NCBI RefSeq assembly: GCF_027497235.1
Contig: NZ_CP114902.1
Span: 3,237,501 to 3,301,500 of the forward strand
DNA from: Micromonospora sp. WMMD1128
GTDB taxonomy: Bacteria > Actinomycetota > Actinomycetes > Mycobacteriales > Micromonosporaceae
Reading direction: 5' to 3'
Length of the DNA: 64,000 bases
The position numbers were made by a program, and so were the translations under genes. The number at the start of each line of letters is the position of its first letter. Within the stretch, counting starts at the first letter, position 1. The notes under the pieces were generated by a model, which made no database searches, was not told where the DNA came from, and saw only the letters and a list, made by a program, of their open reading frames with translations. Positions 56,220-64,000 of the stretch are shown in pieces.

Positions 56220-56382
56220 TGGTCCTCCCACCGTCCGCACCACAGGTCGCATCAGGTTACGCAATGCCGGTGACGCCGCCGACCACCGGCTCGCCCGAAC
56301 ACGTCACACCGCTCTGCGGTCGCGCGGGAAGTTGACTGCGGCGAGGATACCCGTGACACCGGGTTCGAAATAAGGTTCACGC

Positions 56383-57354
56383 ATGCAACAGCGACCGCTC
56401 GGCCGAAGCGGGCTGGCGGTTTCGCGGCTCGCGCTCGGCACCATGACCTGGGGACGGGACACCGACGCCGACGACGCGGCCGCGCAGCTGAAGAGCTACC
56501 TCGACGCGGGCGGCAACCTCGTCGACACCGCCGACGTGTACGCCGACGGCGACGCCGAGTCGGTGATCGGCTCCCTGCTGGGCAGCCTGGTGGACCGCGA
56601 CGAGATGCTCATCGCCACCAAGGCGGGGTTACGGCCGGGCAGCGGTCGCCGGCGGGACGGCTCGCGCGGGCACCTGCTGCGCACGCTCGACGCGTCGCTG
56701 CGCCGGCTCGGCACCGACCACGTCGACCTCTGGCAGGTGCACGGGTACGACCCGGACACGCCGCTGGAGGAGACGCTCTCGGCCCTGGACCACGCCGTGT
56801 CCAGCGGGAAGGCCCGGTACGTGGGCGTGTCGAACTTCTCCGGCTGGCAGACCGCCCGGGCCGCCGCCTGGCAGGCCGCCTGGCCGGGGCGGGCCCCGGT
56901 GGTCGCCGCCCAGGTGGAGTATTCGCTGCTGGAGCGCGGCATCGAGCGTGAGGTGCTGCCGGCCTGCGCCGGGATGGGGCTGGGTCTGCTGCCCTGGTCG
57001 CCGTTGGGGCGGGGGGTGCTGACCGGCAAGTACCGCAACGGCCGCCCGGCGGACTCGCGGGCGGTGTCGCCGCACTTCGAGCGTTTCGTGGCCACCTACC
57101 TGGAGCCCCGCTGCTCCAGCATCGTGGAGGCGGTGGCCATCGCCGCCGGCGGGCTCGGCGTGTCGCCGACGGAGGTGGCGCTGGCCTGGGTCCGGGACCG
57201 GCCCGGCGTCACCGCGCCGATCCTCGGCGCCCGCACCGTCGGGCAGCTCCTCGGCGCGCTCCAGGTGGAGCGGATGACCCTGCCGGACGAGATCGTCACC
57301 GCGCTCGACGACGTCTCCGCGGTGCCGGTCGGCTACCCGGAGCGCGACGGCTGA
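56383..57354 (+). CDS. Aldo/keto reductase
   Basis: A 323-residue NADPH-dependent TIM-barrel reductase. The catalytic tetrad is visible: Asp48, Tyr53 (LVDTADVYADG), Lys80 (IATKAG) and His in WQVHGYD near 119. The nucleotide site is ILGARTVGQL near 285. Physiological substrate unknown. Upstream is gttcgaaataagg, an A/T-rich patch that may hold the promoter. Confidence 0.9.
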   Translation: MQQRPLGRSGLAVSRLALGTMTWGRDTDADDAAAQLKSYLDAGGNLVDTADVYADGDAESVIGSLLGSLVDRDEMLIATKAGLRPGSGRRRDGSRGHLLRTLDASLRRLGTDHVDLWQVHGYDPDTPLEETLSALDHAVSSGKARYVGVSNFSGWQTARAAAWQAAWPGRAPVVAAQVEYSLLERGIEREVLPACAGMGLGLLPWSPLGRGVLTGKYRNGRPADSRAVSPHFERFVATYLEPRCSSIVEAVAIAAGGLGVSPTEVALAWVRDRPGVTAPILGARTVGQLLGALQVERMTLPDEIVTALDDVSAVPVGYPERDG

Positions 57355-57422
57355 CCCGCCGCCGCGACCCGGGCCACCGCCAGGGGGTGGCGGAGGGGCC
57401 GCGAGCTGGGCAGCATGGGGAC

Positions 57423-57614
57423 ATGGACTACGAATACGCGCCGCTGCGGTTGCCTTCGAACGTCGACCGGTTGACCGCCGCGGCGCAACTGGCGATCCAG
57501 GCGGAGTTCTCCGGGTGGGAGCTGGCCCGGGTGCGGCTCTACCGGGACGGCACACGGCAGGTGATGCTGCGCCGCCGCGTGGTGAACAAGCCGCAACCGG
57601 GCCTGTCGTACTGA
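57423..57614 (+). CDS. DUF5703-family small protein
   Basis: A 63-residue basic protein: MDYEYAPLRLPSNVDRLTAAAQLAIQAE leads to GWELARVRLYRDGTRQVMLRRR. This is the DUF5703 pattern of actinobacteria. Function unknown. It lies 68 bp after the aldo/keto reductase and is followed by a hairpin. Confidence 0.8.
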   Translation: MDYEYAPLRLPSNVDRLTAAAQLAIQAEFSGWELARVRLYRDGTRQVMLRRRVVNKPQPGLSY

Positions 57615-57626
57615 CCCCGCCCCGTA

Positions 57627-57658
57627 CCCGGGGCCGCGCCGCGCGGTGCGGCCCCGGG
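57627..57658 (+). terminator. Hairpin after the DUF5703 gene
   Basis: 14-base arms (57627-57640 and 57645-57658, core CCCGGGGCCGC) with one G-T pair and a GCGC loop, just past the stop and before the convergent gene. Confidence 0.6.
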
Positions 57659-57669
57659 ACGGTCACGGC

Positions 57670-58323
57670 CTAGTGGGCGTGGTCGTGTTCCTCGTCGAGG
57701 TCCAGGAACGGGTGCTCGTCGAGGCGGCCGACCAGCCGGTCGTCGACGGCCGGCTGGAACGGGCCGACCGGGTCGTCGTCGTCGAACGACTCCAGGTCGA
57801 CCGGAGTGCCGACCTCGCTGACCATGACCACGCCGTCGAGCGGCTCCAGCTCGGGCACGTCGAGCGCGGACAGCGAGCCGTCACCGCTCTGCAACAGCTC
57901 CAGCACCGCCTCGCCGACCCCCTCCACCGGCGCCGGCTCGTCGTCCTCCGGGATGCCCTCCCGGCGGGCCACCTCGGCGACCCGGAGCAGGGCCGCGATG
58001 CTCGGCACCCGGTAGTCGCGCCGCTGCCGCACCGAGATCACCCGCGGGTGCGGGTCGGTGGGCTCACCGCCCTCGACCGCGCCGAACCGCTCGTCGGCCT
58101 CGTCCGGGTCGATCGACTCCACGTCCCAGGGTGTCACCTCGCCGAACGCGTCGAGCAGCCGCTCGTCGTACCCGAAGGAGGCGTTGTTCAACGCGACGTA
58201 CGCCTGCCAGACGGCGTCGTCGTCGATCCGGCCCTGAGCGGCCCGGACGGCGGCCAGATGGGCACGGGCCGCGTCGATCACCTGCTCGAGGGCGGCGTCC
58301 AGCTCACCGTGCTGGTCGGTCAT
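57670..58323 (-). CDS. Acidic conserved hypothetical protein
   Basis: A 217-residue, strongly acidic protein. An N-terminal helical part (LDAALEQVIDAARAHLAAVRAAQ) and AVWQAYVALNNASFGYDERLLDAFGEVTPWDVE are the most conserved-looking. The middle contains HPRVISVRQRRDYRVPSIAALLRVAEVA. The C-terminus is Asp/Glu-rich and ends EEHDHAH, a possible metal-binding tail. No family recognised; next to an M20 peptidase on the same strand. Confidence 0.68.
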   Translation of the reverse strand: MTDQHGELDAALEQVIDAARAHLAAVRAAQGRIDDDAVWQAYVALNNASFGYDERLLDAFGEVTPWDVESIDPDEADERFGAVEGGEPTDPHPRVISVRQRRDYRVPSIAALLRVAEVARREGIPEDDEPAPVEGVGEAVLELLQSGDGSLSALDVPELEPLDGVVMVSEVGTPVDLESFDDDDPVGPFQPAVDDRLVGRLDEHPFLDLDEEHDHAH

Positions 58324-58382
58324 GTGAGGCAGTCCCTTCGCGATGGGGGAGGTCCGCGCGGGCGGCGCCGCGGCGGGCGCGG

Positions 58383-59702
58383 TCAGCAGTTGCGGAGGAA
58401 GCGGTCGAGAACCCGCACGCCGAACTGTAGTCCGTCCAGCGGGACCCGCTCGTCGATGCCGTGGAACAGGCCGGAGAAATTGAGGTCGGCGGGAAGCCGC
58501 AGCGGCGCGAAGCCGAAGCAGCGGATGCCGAGCGCGGAGAACGCCTTGGCGTCGGTGCCGCCGGAGAGCATGTACGGCACCGGGTGCGCGCCCGGGTCCT
58601 CGGCGCGCAGCGCGGCGGACATCTGTGCCACCAGCTCACCGTCGAACGTGGTCTCCAAGGCCGGCTGGCGCTGGACGTACTCGATGACGATGTCCGGCCC
58701 GACCAGCTCCCGCAGCTGCCGCTCCAACTCCTCGCTCTGCCCGGGCAGGCTGCGGCAGTCGATGGTGGCGGTGGCCCGGCCGGGAATGACGTTGTCCTTG
58801 TAGCCGGCGGCCAACCGGGTCGGGTTGGCGGTGTTGCGGACGGTGGCGCCGATGATGTTGGCGATCGGGCCGAGCTTGGCGATCGCGGTCTCCGGGTCGT
58901 CCGGGTCGATCTCGATGCCGAGCACGTCGCCGACCTCGGCCAGGAACGCGCGCACGGTGTCGGTCATCACCACCGGGAACCGGTGCCGGCCGATCCGGGC
59001 GACCGCCTCGGCGAGCGCGGTGACCGCGTTGTCGTCGTGCACCATCGAGCCGTGGCCGGGCCGGCCCTTGGCGTGCAGGCGCAGCCAGTCGATGCCCTTC
59101 TCGGCGGTCTCGATGAGGTAGAGCCGGCGGGACTCGTCGACGGAGTAGGAGAAGCCGCCCACCTCACCGATCGCCTCGGTGCAACCGTCGAAGAGCCCGC
59201 GGTGACGCTGGGCCAGGAAGTGCGCGCCGTAGTCACTGCCGGCCTCCTCGTCGGCGGTGAACGCGAGCACCACGTCGCGGCGGGGCCGGACGCCGGTGCG
59301 CTGCCAGTCGCGGACCACGGCCAGCACCATGGCGTCGAAGTCCTTCATGTCGATCGCGCCGCGGCCCCACAGGTAGCCGTCGCGGATCTCGCCGGAGAAC
59401 GGGTGCACCGACCACTCGTCCGGGTCGGCGGGGACCACGTCGAGGTGACCGTGCACCAGCAGCGCGTCCCGGCCCGGCTCGTGGCCCGGGATCCGGGCCA
59501 CCAGGTTCGCCCGGCCCGGCGCCGACTCGTGGATCTCGGCGTCGACACCGACCTCGGCGAGCTTCTCCGCGACGTACTCCGCGGCGCGCCGCTCCCCCAC
59601 ACTGGTGTCGTTGTCCCCGGTGTTCGTGGTGTCGATGCGCAGCAGGTCCCGGCAGAGGTCCACGACCTCGTCGGCGGGCCGGGGCGGGGAGGAGGTCGTC
59701 AT
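58383..59702 (-). CDS. M20/M25/M40-family metallopeptidase
   Basis: A 439-residue di-zinc hydrolase: HGHLDVVP (His84, His86 and Asp) and DEEAGSDYG (catalytic Glu and zinc Glu) are present, with GRGAIDMKD bearing the bridging Asp and a dimerisation domain with GRPGHGSMVHDDNAV. Close in type to ArgE/DapE-like aminoacyl hydrolases; it resembles Rv2141c in position. ATG 59702 has AAGGAAG upstream. It probably hydrolyses peptides or acylated amino acids. Confidence 0.88.
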   Translation of the reverse strand: MTTSSPPRPADEVVDLCRDLLRIDTTNTGDNDTSVGERRAAEYVAEKLAEVGVDAEIHESAPGRANLVARIPGHEPGRDALLVHGHLDVVPADPDEWSVHPFSGEIRDGYLWGRGAIDMKDFDAMVLAVVRDWQRTGVRPRRDVVLAFTADEEAGSDYGAHFLAQRHRGLFDGCTEAIGEVGGFSYSVDESRRLYLIETAEKGIDWLRLHAKGRPGHGSMVHDDNAVTALAEAVARIGRHRFPVVMTDTVRAFLAEVGDVLGIEIDPDDPETAIAKLGPIANIIGATVRNTANPTRLAAGYKDNVIPGRATATIDCRSLPGQSEELERQLRELVGPDIVIEYVQRQPALETTFDGELVAQMSAALRAEDPGAHPVPYMLSGGTDAKAFSALGIRCFGFAPLRLPADLNFSGLFHGIDERVPLDGLQFGVRVLDRFLRNC

Positions 59703-59829
59703 CGCTTCCTTATACCAGCCGAACGGGTCGCGACGGCGGGCGCGGTGCGGACCGGTTTCGCGGGGCGCGCGGGCGGGTAACGCCGGACATCGATCCCGGC
59801 ACCACGCCGGCCGCCACGAGGAGGGCACC

Positions 59830-60447
59830 GTGACCGTCCCCCTGCCGCCGCTACCGCCCACCGCCGACGACGCCTACCGGCCGGGTGGGCGGAGCATGGC
59901 CGACCTGGTGGACGCCGAGCACCGCACCCTGCTCGACCTGGCCGACCGGGTGACCGAGCCGGGGCTGGACCCGGCCGGTCGCCGCCGGGTGCTCGACGTG
60001 CTCACCGCCGCCGTGTCCCGGCACCTCTCCGCCGAGGAGCAGTACCTGTTCCCCGCCACCCGTGCCGCGGTGCCGGAGAGCGGCGAGTTGGTCGCGCGCG
60101 AGATCGAGGCGGACGCCGCGCTGCTGGCCGCGTTGAAGGGACTGTCCGGTCCGGACGACGCGGCGGTCGCCGACGTGGCCGAGCGGGTACGCCGGCACGT
60201 GGGCCGGGTCGACGCGCTCGTCACGCCGCTGCGGGAGGTGGCCAGCGACGCGGAGCTGATCCGGCTGGGCAACCGGTGGGAGATCGCCGAGGAGGCGGCG
60301 CCCACCCGGCCGCATCCGGGCACCCCGGCCCGGCCGCCCTGGAACAAGATCGTCGAGCCGGCGGTGGGCGTGGTGGACAAGGTGCGCGACGCGGTCACCG
60401 GGCGGCGTACCCGCCTGGCCGACCTGGAGCATCGCCGGGACGCCTGA
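59830..60447 (+). CDS. Hemerythrin-like domain protein
   Basis: A 205-residue helical protein. A four-helix bundle has metal-ligand His/Glu candidates in DLVDAEHRTLLDL near 27, VSRHLSAEEQYLFP near 58 and VRRHVGRVDALV near 120. It may bind iron, oxygen or nitric oxide. The C-terminal half past 160 is basic and Pro-rich (WNKIVEPAVGVVDKVRDAVTGRR). GTG 59830 has GAGGAGG 6 bases upstream. Confidence 0.82.
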   Translation: MTVPLPPLPPTADDAYRPGGRSMADLVDAEHRTLLDLADRVTEPGLDPAGRRRVLDVLTAAVSRHLSAEEQYLFPATRAAVPESGELVAREIEADAALLAALKGLSGPDDAAVADVAERVRRHVGRVDALVTPLREVASDAELIRLGNRWEIAEEAAPTRPHPGTPARPPWNKIVEPAVGVVDKVRDAVTGRRTRLADLEHRRDA

Positions 60448-60496
60448 GCCGATCCGCCTCTTCCCGGACACCCGTTCGTGGTCCTACCGTCACGGT

Positions 60497-61483
60497 ATGA
60501 ACCTGGAGCTGCGACACCTGCGGGTGGTGTGCGCGATCGCCGAGACGGGCAGCGTCACCAAGGCGGCTTCCCTGCTCGGCCTGGCCCAGCCGGCGCTGAC
60601 CGCCCAGCTCCAGCGGATCGAGCGGGTCCTCGGCGGGCCGCTGTTCGAGCGGGACCGCCGGGGCGCCCGACCCACCGCGCTCGGCGAGCTGGTGTTGGAC
60701 CGGGCCCGGGTGCTGCTGCCGGCGATGAAGGGCCTCCAGGACGAGGCGGCCCGGATGGCCGGCGCGGGAGACCCGCTGCGCCGCTACCGGTTCGGTGGGG
60801 TGAACAGCCCGATCCTGGGCCGGCTGGTGCACCGGCTCGCCGCGGAGCGCCCGGACGCGCAGATCACCACGTACGCGTCCTGGTCGGTGGACGAGCTGGC
60901 GCAGATGGTGGCCGGCGGCCGGCTCGACTTCGCCCTCGCCGGCGTGTGCGGCGACGCCACCCCGTCGCCGGTGTTCGGGCTGAGCTGGCGCGAGGTGGCC
61001 GTCGACCCGGTCCTCGTACTGCTGCCGCAGACCCACCCGCTGGCCGGCCGGGACGAGATCGACCTGGTGGAGCTGCGGCGGGAACAGTGGGTGGCCGCGC
61101 CGGGCGACGGCTGCTTCGGCGACTGCTTCGCCGCCACCTGCGCGCGCGCCGGCTTCACCCCCCGCAAGGTGTACGAGGCGGACGTGCGGGCCGCGCTGGA
61201 CCTGGTGGACGCGGGCGCCGCGGTGGCGCTGTGCCAGGCCACGTTCCGCCCGGTGGCGGGGCTGGTCACCCGCCGGCTGGCCGGCGCGCCGCTGCGCTGG
61301 CGGCTGCTGTTCGGCTGGCACCCGGAGGCGCCGGCGGCGGCGGTGGCGGAGCCGGTGCTGCGGACGGCGGTGGCCGCGTACACCGACGCGCTGGCCCACC
61401 ACCCGGACTATCTGTCCTGGCTGCCGGCCCACCCGGACTTCGGGGCGCAGTCGCACGGCGCGGGCGGGGTGCGAACCGGCTGA
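60497..61483 (+). CDS. LysR-family transcriptional regulator
   Basis: A 328-residue regulator: winged helix ELRHLRVVCAIAETGSVTKAASLLGLAQPALTAQLQRIERVLGGPLFERD near residues 4-54, then a two-lobe effector-binding domain with VAVDPVLVLLPQTHPLAGRDEIDL near 172 and DLVDAGAAVALCQATF near 235. The target is unknown; the divergent or neighbouring genes here are not obviously a metabolic unit. ATG 60497 is clear. Confidence 0.9.
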   Translation: MNLELRHLRVVCAIAETGSVTKAASLLGLAQPALTAQLQRIERVLGGPLFERDRRGARPTALGELVLDRARVLLPAMKGLQDEAARMAGAGDPLRRYRFGGVNSPILGRLVHRLAAERPDAQITTYASWSVDELAQMVAGGRLDFALAGVCGDATPSPVFGLSWREVAVDPVLVLLPQTHPLAGRDEIDLVELRREQWVAAPGDGCFGDCFAATCARAGFTPRKVYEADVRAALDLVDAGAAVALCQATFRPVAGLVTRRLAGAPLRWRLLFGWHPEAPAAAVAEPVLRTAVAAYTDALAHHPDYLSWLPAHPDFGAQSHGAGGVRTG

Positions 61484-61503
61484 ACGCGGGTATCACCGAC
61501 GAC

Positions 61504-61740
61504 ATGACTGATCTGTATCCCGCCGCCGACGAGCGGGAGCTGCTGCGTCGGGCGGCCTCCGCGCACACCACCGCCGCCGCCGACGTGGAGGCGTTCCTGC
61601 GCCGCCTGCCCGAGGTGCCGGATCCGGCGGACGTCACCGAGTACGCCGATCTGCTCAGCCGCGAGGAGCGGGCCCGGGCGGACCGGCAGGCCGCGGCCGA
61701 CGCCGCCGGCCTGCGACTGCCCAGCGTGGAGTCGGAGTAA
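61504..61740 (+). CDS. Small acidic helical protein
   Basis: A 78-residue protein of charged helices: ADERELLRRAASAHTTAAADVEAFLRRL and YADLLSREERARADRQAAADAAG. ATG 61504 lies 20 bases after the LysR stop, so the two may be cotranscribed. Function unknown, but codon use matches its neighbours. Confidence 0.6.
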   Translation: MTDLYPAADERELLRRAASAHTTAAADVEAFLRRLPEVPDPADVTEYADLLSREERARADRQAAADAAGLRLPSVESE

Positions 61741-61743
61741 CCG

Positions 61744-61975
61744 GAGGCCCCGCAGGGGCGAACGCACCGAGCGAAGCGAGGGCCGTGAGGCCATGCCCGG
61801 TCAGCCCCGCAGGGGCGAACGCACCGAGCGAAGCGAGGGCCGTGAGGCCATGCCCGGTCAGCCCCGCAGGGGCGAACGCACCGAGCGAAGCGAGGGCCGT
61901 GAGGCCATGCCCGGTCGGCCCCGCAGGGGCGAACGCACCGAGCGAAGCGAGGGCCGTGAGGCCATGCCCGGTCGG
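61744..61975. repeat. Four tandem copies of a 57-bp repeat
   Basis: The unit starts with GCCCCGCAGGGGC, a small hairpin, continues GAACGCACCGAGCGAAGCGAG and ends GGCCGTGAGGCCATGCCCGGTC. The starts of the common AGGGGCG are 61754, 61811, 61868 and 61925, an exact 57-base period. Copies are almost identical; one A/G change marks the last junctions. 57 is a multiple of 3, which leaves long open frames on both strands that should not be read as genes. Confidence 0.95.
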
Positions 61976-62001
61976 CCCGGGCGGCGTGGCCGCCCGGGCC
62001 G
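61973..62001 (-). terminator. Perfect 13-bp hairpin after the DUF3140 gene
   Basis: CGGCCCGGGCGGC (61973-61985) pairs perfectly with 61989-62001 around GTG, just past the DUF3140 stop (62006). Confidence 0.65.
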
Positions 62002-62005
62002 CGGC

Positions 62006-62356
62006 TCAGCGCTCGACGAGCACGTCGTGGCCGAGGTCGAGCAGCGCGTGCCGCCACTCGTCGTCGGCGTTGCCCCGGTCGGGCCGCTCGGCGCTGAGTT
62101 CCCGGATCCGGGTGATCGCGTCCCGCATCACCTCGATGTCCTCGGGCGTGAGGTCGACCTTGCGCTTGCGCAGCACGGCGAGGATCTGCCGGCCCGGCTC
62201 GGGCAGGTTGAGGTCCGGGTCCGGACCGAACGCCTCCTCCCCCGACCCGCGCGTGAGCAGCCACTGTCGCAACTGCTCGGAGGGCACGTTCACCTCGGCG
62301 TGGAAGTCGTCCCAGATCACCTCGACCTCGGGGTCGAGTCGCGCCTCGCGTGCCAT
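62006..62356 (-). CDS. DUF3140-family protein
   Basis: A 116-residue helical protein: DPEVEVIWDDFHAEVNVPSEQLRQWLLTRGSGEEAFG followed by an Arg/Lys-rich segment RKRKVDLTPEDIEVMRDAITRIRE is the DUF3140 pattern. Function unknown. ATG 62356 lies in the stop of the small gene upstream (TGATG), so translation is coupled; GGAGG is at the proper distance. Confidence 0.84.
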   Translation of the reverse strand: MAREARLDPEVEVIWDDFHAEVNVPSEQLRQWLLTRGSGEEAFGPDPDLNLPEPGRQILAVLRKRKVDLTPEDIEVMRDAITRIRELSAERPDRGNADDEWRHALLDLGHDVLVER

Positions 62357-62529
62357 CACGCCTCCTCCTCCGGTGGCGGCCCGGACAGTTCCGGTTCGCC
62401 CTCGCTCGTCGGTGTCCGCGGGGTCAGGCCCTCCGGCGGCACCCGCACCCGGGACGGGTTGGCCGTCGGCGCGACCTCGATGGGTTCGCCGGCCGCCGCG
62501 TCCTCCCGGGTCTCCTCGGGTTCGGTCAT
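62356..62529 (-). CDS. Short Pro/Glu-rich protein upstream of DUF3140
   Basis: A 57-residue frame beginning MTEPEETREDAAAGEPIEVA and ending in PPPEEEA. It is below usual ORF length cut-offs. Support: ATG 62529 has GGAGG 6 bases upstream, GC skew at the third codon position looks coding, and its TGA overlaps the DUF3140 ATG. It is acidic and probably disordered. Function unknown. Confidence 0.72.
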   Translation of the reverse strand: MTEPEETREDAAAGEPIEVAPTANPSRVRVPPEGLTPRTPTSEGEPELSGPPPEEEA

Positions 62530-62560
62530 GTCCGCCCTCCGATCCTCACGTGCCGGCCGG

Positions 62561-62584
62561 CCCCCGGTGGCGGGTCACCGGGGG
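62561..62584 (-). terminator. Hairpin overlapping the Clp stop codon
   Basis: CCCCCGGTG (62561-62569) pairs with CACCGGGGG (62576-62584) around 6 bases; the Clp stop (62575-62577) is inside the stem. Confidence 0.45.
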
Positions 62585-64000
62585 TGGGACGTGGTGGCGG
62601 CCGAATAGCCGCGCTCGCCGGCGGACACGTCGAGGACGAGCCGGTCGTCGCGGGCGTCCACGGTGACCTTCTGCCCGGGTGAGATCTCGTCCTCCAGCAG
62701 CATCCGGGACAGCCGGTTGTCGAGCTCGCGCTGGATCACCCGGCGCAGCGGCCGGGCGCCGAACTCCGGCTGGTAGCCGTGCTCGGCGAGCCAGTCCACC
62801 CCGGCGGTGCTGATCTCGACCTGGATGTCCTGGGCGTGCAGCCGGCGGCGGGTCTCCTCCAGCAGCAGGCCGGTGATCTGGCGCAGTTGCTCGGCCTCCA
62901 GCCGCTGGAAGATGATGACCTCGTCGATCCGGTTGAGGAACTCCGGGCGGAAGTTCTCCTGCAACCGGCGCATCAGCCGTTCCCGCAGCTCGGTGGCCTC
63001 CTGTTCGCCCGGCTCGCCGGTGGCGAAGCCGACCGTGCGCTGGGTGCCGGTGATCAGCTCCGAGCCGAGGTTGCTGGTCATGATCAGTACGGTGTTCCGG
63101 AAGTTCACCGTCCGGCCCTGGCTGTCGGTGAGCCGGCCGTCGTCGAGCACCTGGAGCAGGACGTTGAACACATCGGGGTGCGCCTTCTCGATCTCGTCCA
63201 GCAGCACCACCGCGTACGGGCGGCGGCGGACCGCCTCGGTGAGCTGGCCGGCCTCCTCGTAGCCGACGTAGCCGGGCGGGGCGCCGACCAGCCGGCTGAC
63301 GGTGTGCCGTTCCTGGAACTCGCTCATGTCCACCCGGACCATCCGGTCGGCCTCGCCGAAGAGCGCCTCGGCGAGCGCGCGGGCCAGCTCGGTCTTGCCG
63401 ACGCCGGTGGGGCCGAGGAACAGGAAGCTGCCCATCGGCCGGTTCGGGTCGGCCAGCCCGGTGCGGGAGCGGCGCACCGCCTCGGCGACGGCGCCGACCG
63501 CGTCGTCCTGCCCGATCACCCGCTCGTGCAGGTGTCCCTCCAGGCGCAGCAGCCGGTCGCGTTCCTCCTCGGTGAGCTGGTTGACCGGGATGCCGGTGGC
63601 CCGGGACACCACCTCGGCGATCTCCTTCGGCCCGACCGCGGGCACCTGGCTGGATCCCTCGTCGCCGCGGGCGCGGCGGATCTGGTCCTCCAGCTCGGCG
63701 AGCCGGTCGCGCAGCGCGGAGGCCCGTTCGTACTGTTCGTCGGAGACCGCCTGCTCCTTGTCCCGGCGTACCTCGTCGAGTTGCTGCTCCAGGTCGCGCA
63801 CGTCGGAGGCGGGGGTCCGGGTGCGCAGTCGCACCCGGGCGCCGGCCTGGTCGATCAGGTCGATCGCCTTGTCCGGCAGGAACCGGTCGGTGACGTACCG
63901 GTCGGCGAGTTCGACGGCGGCGACGAGCGCCTCGTCGGTGAACCGGACCTGGTGGTGCGCCTCGTAGCGGTCGCGCAGGCCGCGCAGGATGGCGACGGTG
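62575..64000 (-). CDS. Clp ATPase, ClpC/ClpA type, C-terminal part
   Basis: The gene continues off the right edge; about 475 codons are present. The visible part runs from the end of the first AAA domain (YVTDRFLPDKAIDLIDQAGA) through a short UVR-type coiled segment (EQYERASALRDRLAELEDQI) to a complete second AAA domain: Walker A GPTGVGKT, Walker B LLDEIEKAHPDVF and a VGF loop (QRTVGFATG) of the sort that docks ClpP. The short middle domain and VGF favour ClpC-like over ClpB. Downstream of it are the DUF3140 pair. Confidence 0.9.
   Translation of the reverse strand, partial: TVAILRGLRDRYEAHHQVRFTDEALVAAVELADRYVTDRFLPDKAIDLIDQAGARVRLRTRTPASDVRDLEQQLDEVRRDKEQAVSDEQYERASALRDRLAELEDQIRRARGDEGSSQVPAVGPKEIAEVVSRATGIPVNQLTEEERDRLLRLEGHLHERVIGQDDAVGAVAEAVRRSRTGLADPNRPMGSFLFLGPTGVGKTELARALAEALFGEADRMVRVDMSEFQERHTVSRLVGAPPGYVGYEEAGQLTEAVRRRPYAVVLLDEIEKAHPDVFNVLLQVLDDGRLTDSQGRTVNFRNTVLIMTSNLGSELITGTQRTVGFATGEPGEQEATELRERLMRRLQENFRPEFLNRIDEVIIFQRLEAEQLRQITGLLLEETRRRLHAQDIQVEISTAGVDWLAEHGYQPEFGARPLRRVIQRELDNRLSRMLLEDEISPGQKVTVDARDDRLVLDVSAGERGYSAATTSHPR

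Noticed and set aside
56355..56382. tRNA T-loop-like GGGTTCGAAAT
   Set aside because: No acceptor or anticodon stem can be drawn around it; it is more likely promoter or leader sequence.
61744..61975. CRISPR array
   Set aside because: The units are contiguous and nearly identical over their full length, with no variable spacers and no cas genes nearby.
61785..62666. Open frames with 19-residue repeats through the tandem array
   Set aside because: They exist because the 57-bp unit is divisible by 3. There are no ribosome binding sites and they run antisense into DUF3140.

Overview
The window is high-GC actinobacterial chromosome, with GTG and TTG starts, frequent 4-base stop/start overlaps and few intrinsic terminators. 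It encodes a Pup-proteasome, mycothiol synthesis (mshC), F420-type oxidoreductases and Tat export. Together with intergenic palindrome families I associate with Micromonospora and Salinispora, this points to Micromonosporaceae; the genus is inference. Gene order follows a core actinobacterial block that I recall from Mycobacterium tuberculosis as roughly Rv2090 to Rv2142, interrupted by lineage-specific genes. There is no prophage, insertion sequence, CRISPR array, rRNA or recognisable tRNA.

Layout. 0-10.5 kb: edge of a secreted discoidin-domain protein, a stand-alone 5'-3' exonuclease, an MHYT membrane protein, the HelY helicase, a HAD hydrolase with an EamA transporter, a lipid kinase, a cupredoxin-like lipoprotein and a cobalamin-binding-type protein. 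10.5-14.3 kb (minus strand): pafB-pafC, a small membrane protein, tatA and tatC. 14.4-18.6 kb: a CDF transporter, a DUF3866 protein, an AhpD-like protein and membrane proteins. 18.6-27 kb: the Pup-proteasome locus on the minus strand (mpa, lipoprotein, dop, pup, endonuclease VII-like gene, prcB, prcA, pafA). 27-31 kb: ferredoxin, trmI with a site-2 protease, and a RecB-like nuclease. 31-36.5 kb: a two-component system followed by a MacB/FtsX-type ABC exporter. 36.5-43.7 kb: an accessory stretch with a HAD phosphatase, zinc metallopeptidase, secreted HNH nuclease, acetyltransferase, ArsR-CDF metal-resistance pair, YnfA-type protein and a Tat-exported FAD oxidase. 43.7-55.2 kb: metH, a PAC2-family protein, a GntR regulator, mshC, three conserved genes, a secreted lysozyme-like protein and uppP. 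55.2-64 kb: F420-type and aldo/keto oxidoreductases, an M20 peptidase, a hemerythrin protein, a LysR regulator, a 57-bp tandem repeat, a DUF3140 pair and the C-terminal half of a Clp ATPase.

How the genes work together. PafA ligates Pup to target lysines after Dop converts its C-terminal Gln to Glu. Mpa unfolds the pupylated proteins into the PrcBA core, and PafBC is a DNA-damage transcription activator encoded nearby. An HNH/endonuclease VII-like gene of visibly lower GC lies between pup and prcB and overlaps prcB by 82 bp; it is the most intriguing gene here. The other notable signal is intergenic. Several long, near-perfect palindromes belong to at least three sequence families. They lie just downstream of genes, and in two cases supply the stop codons of flanking genes.
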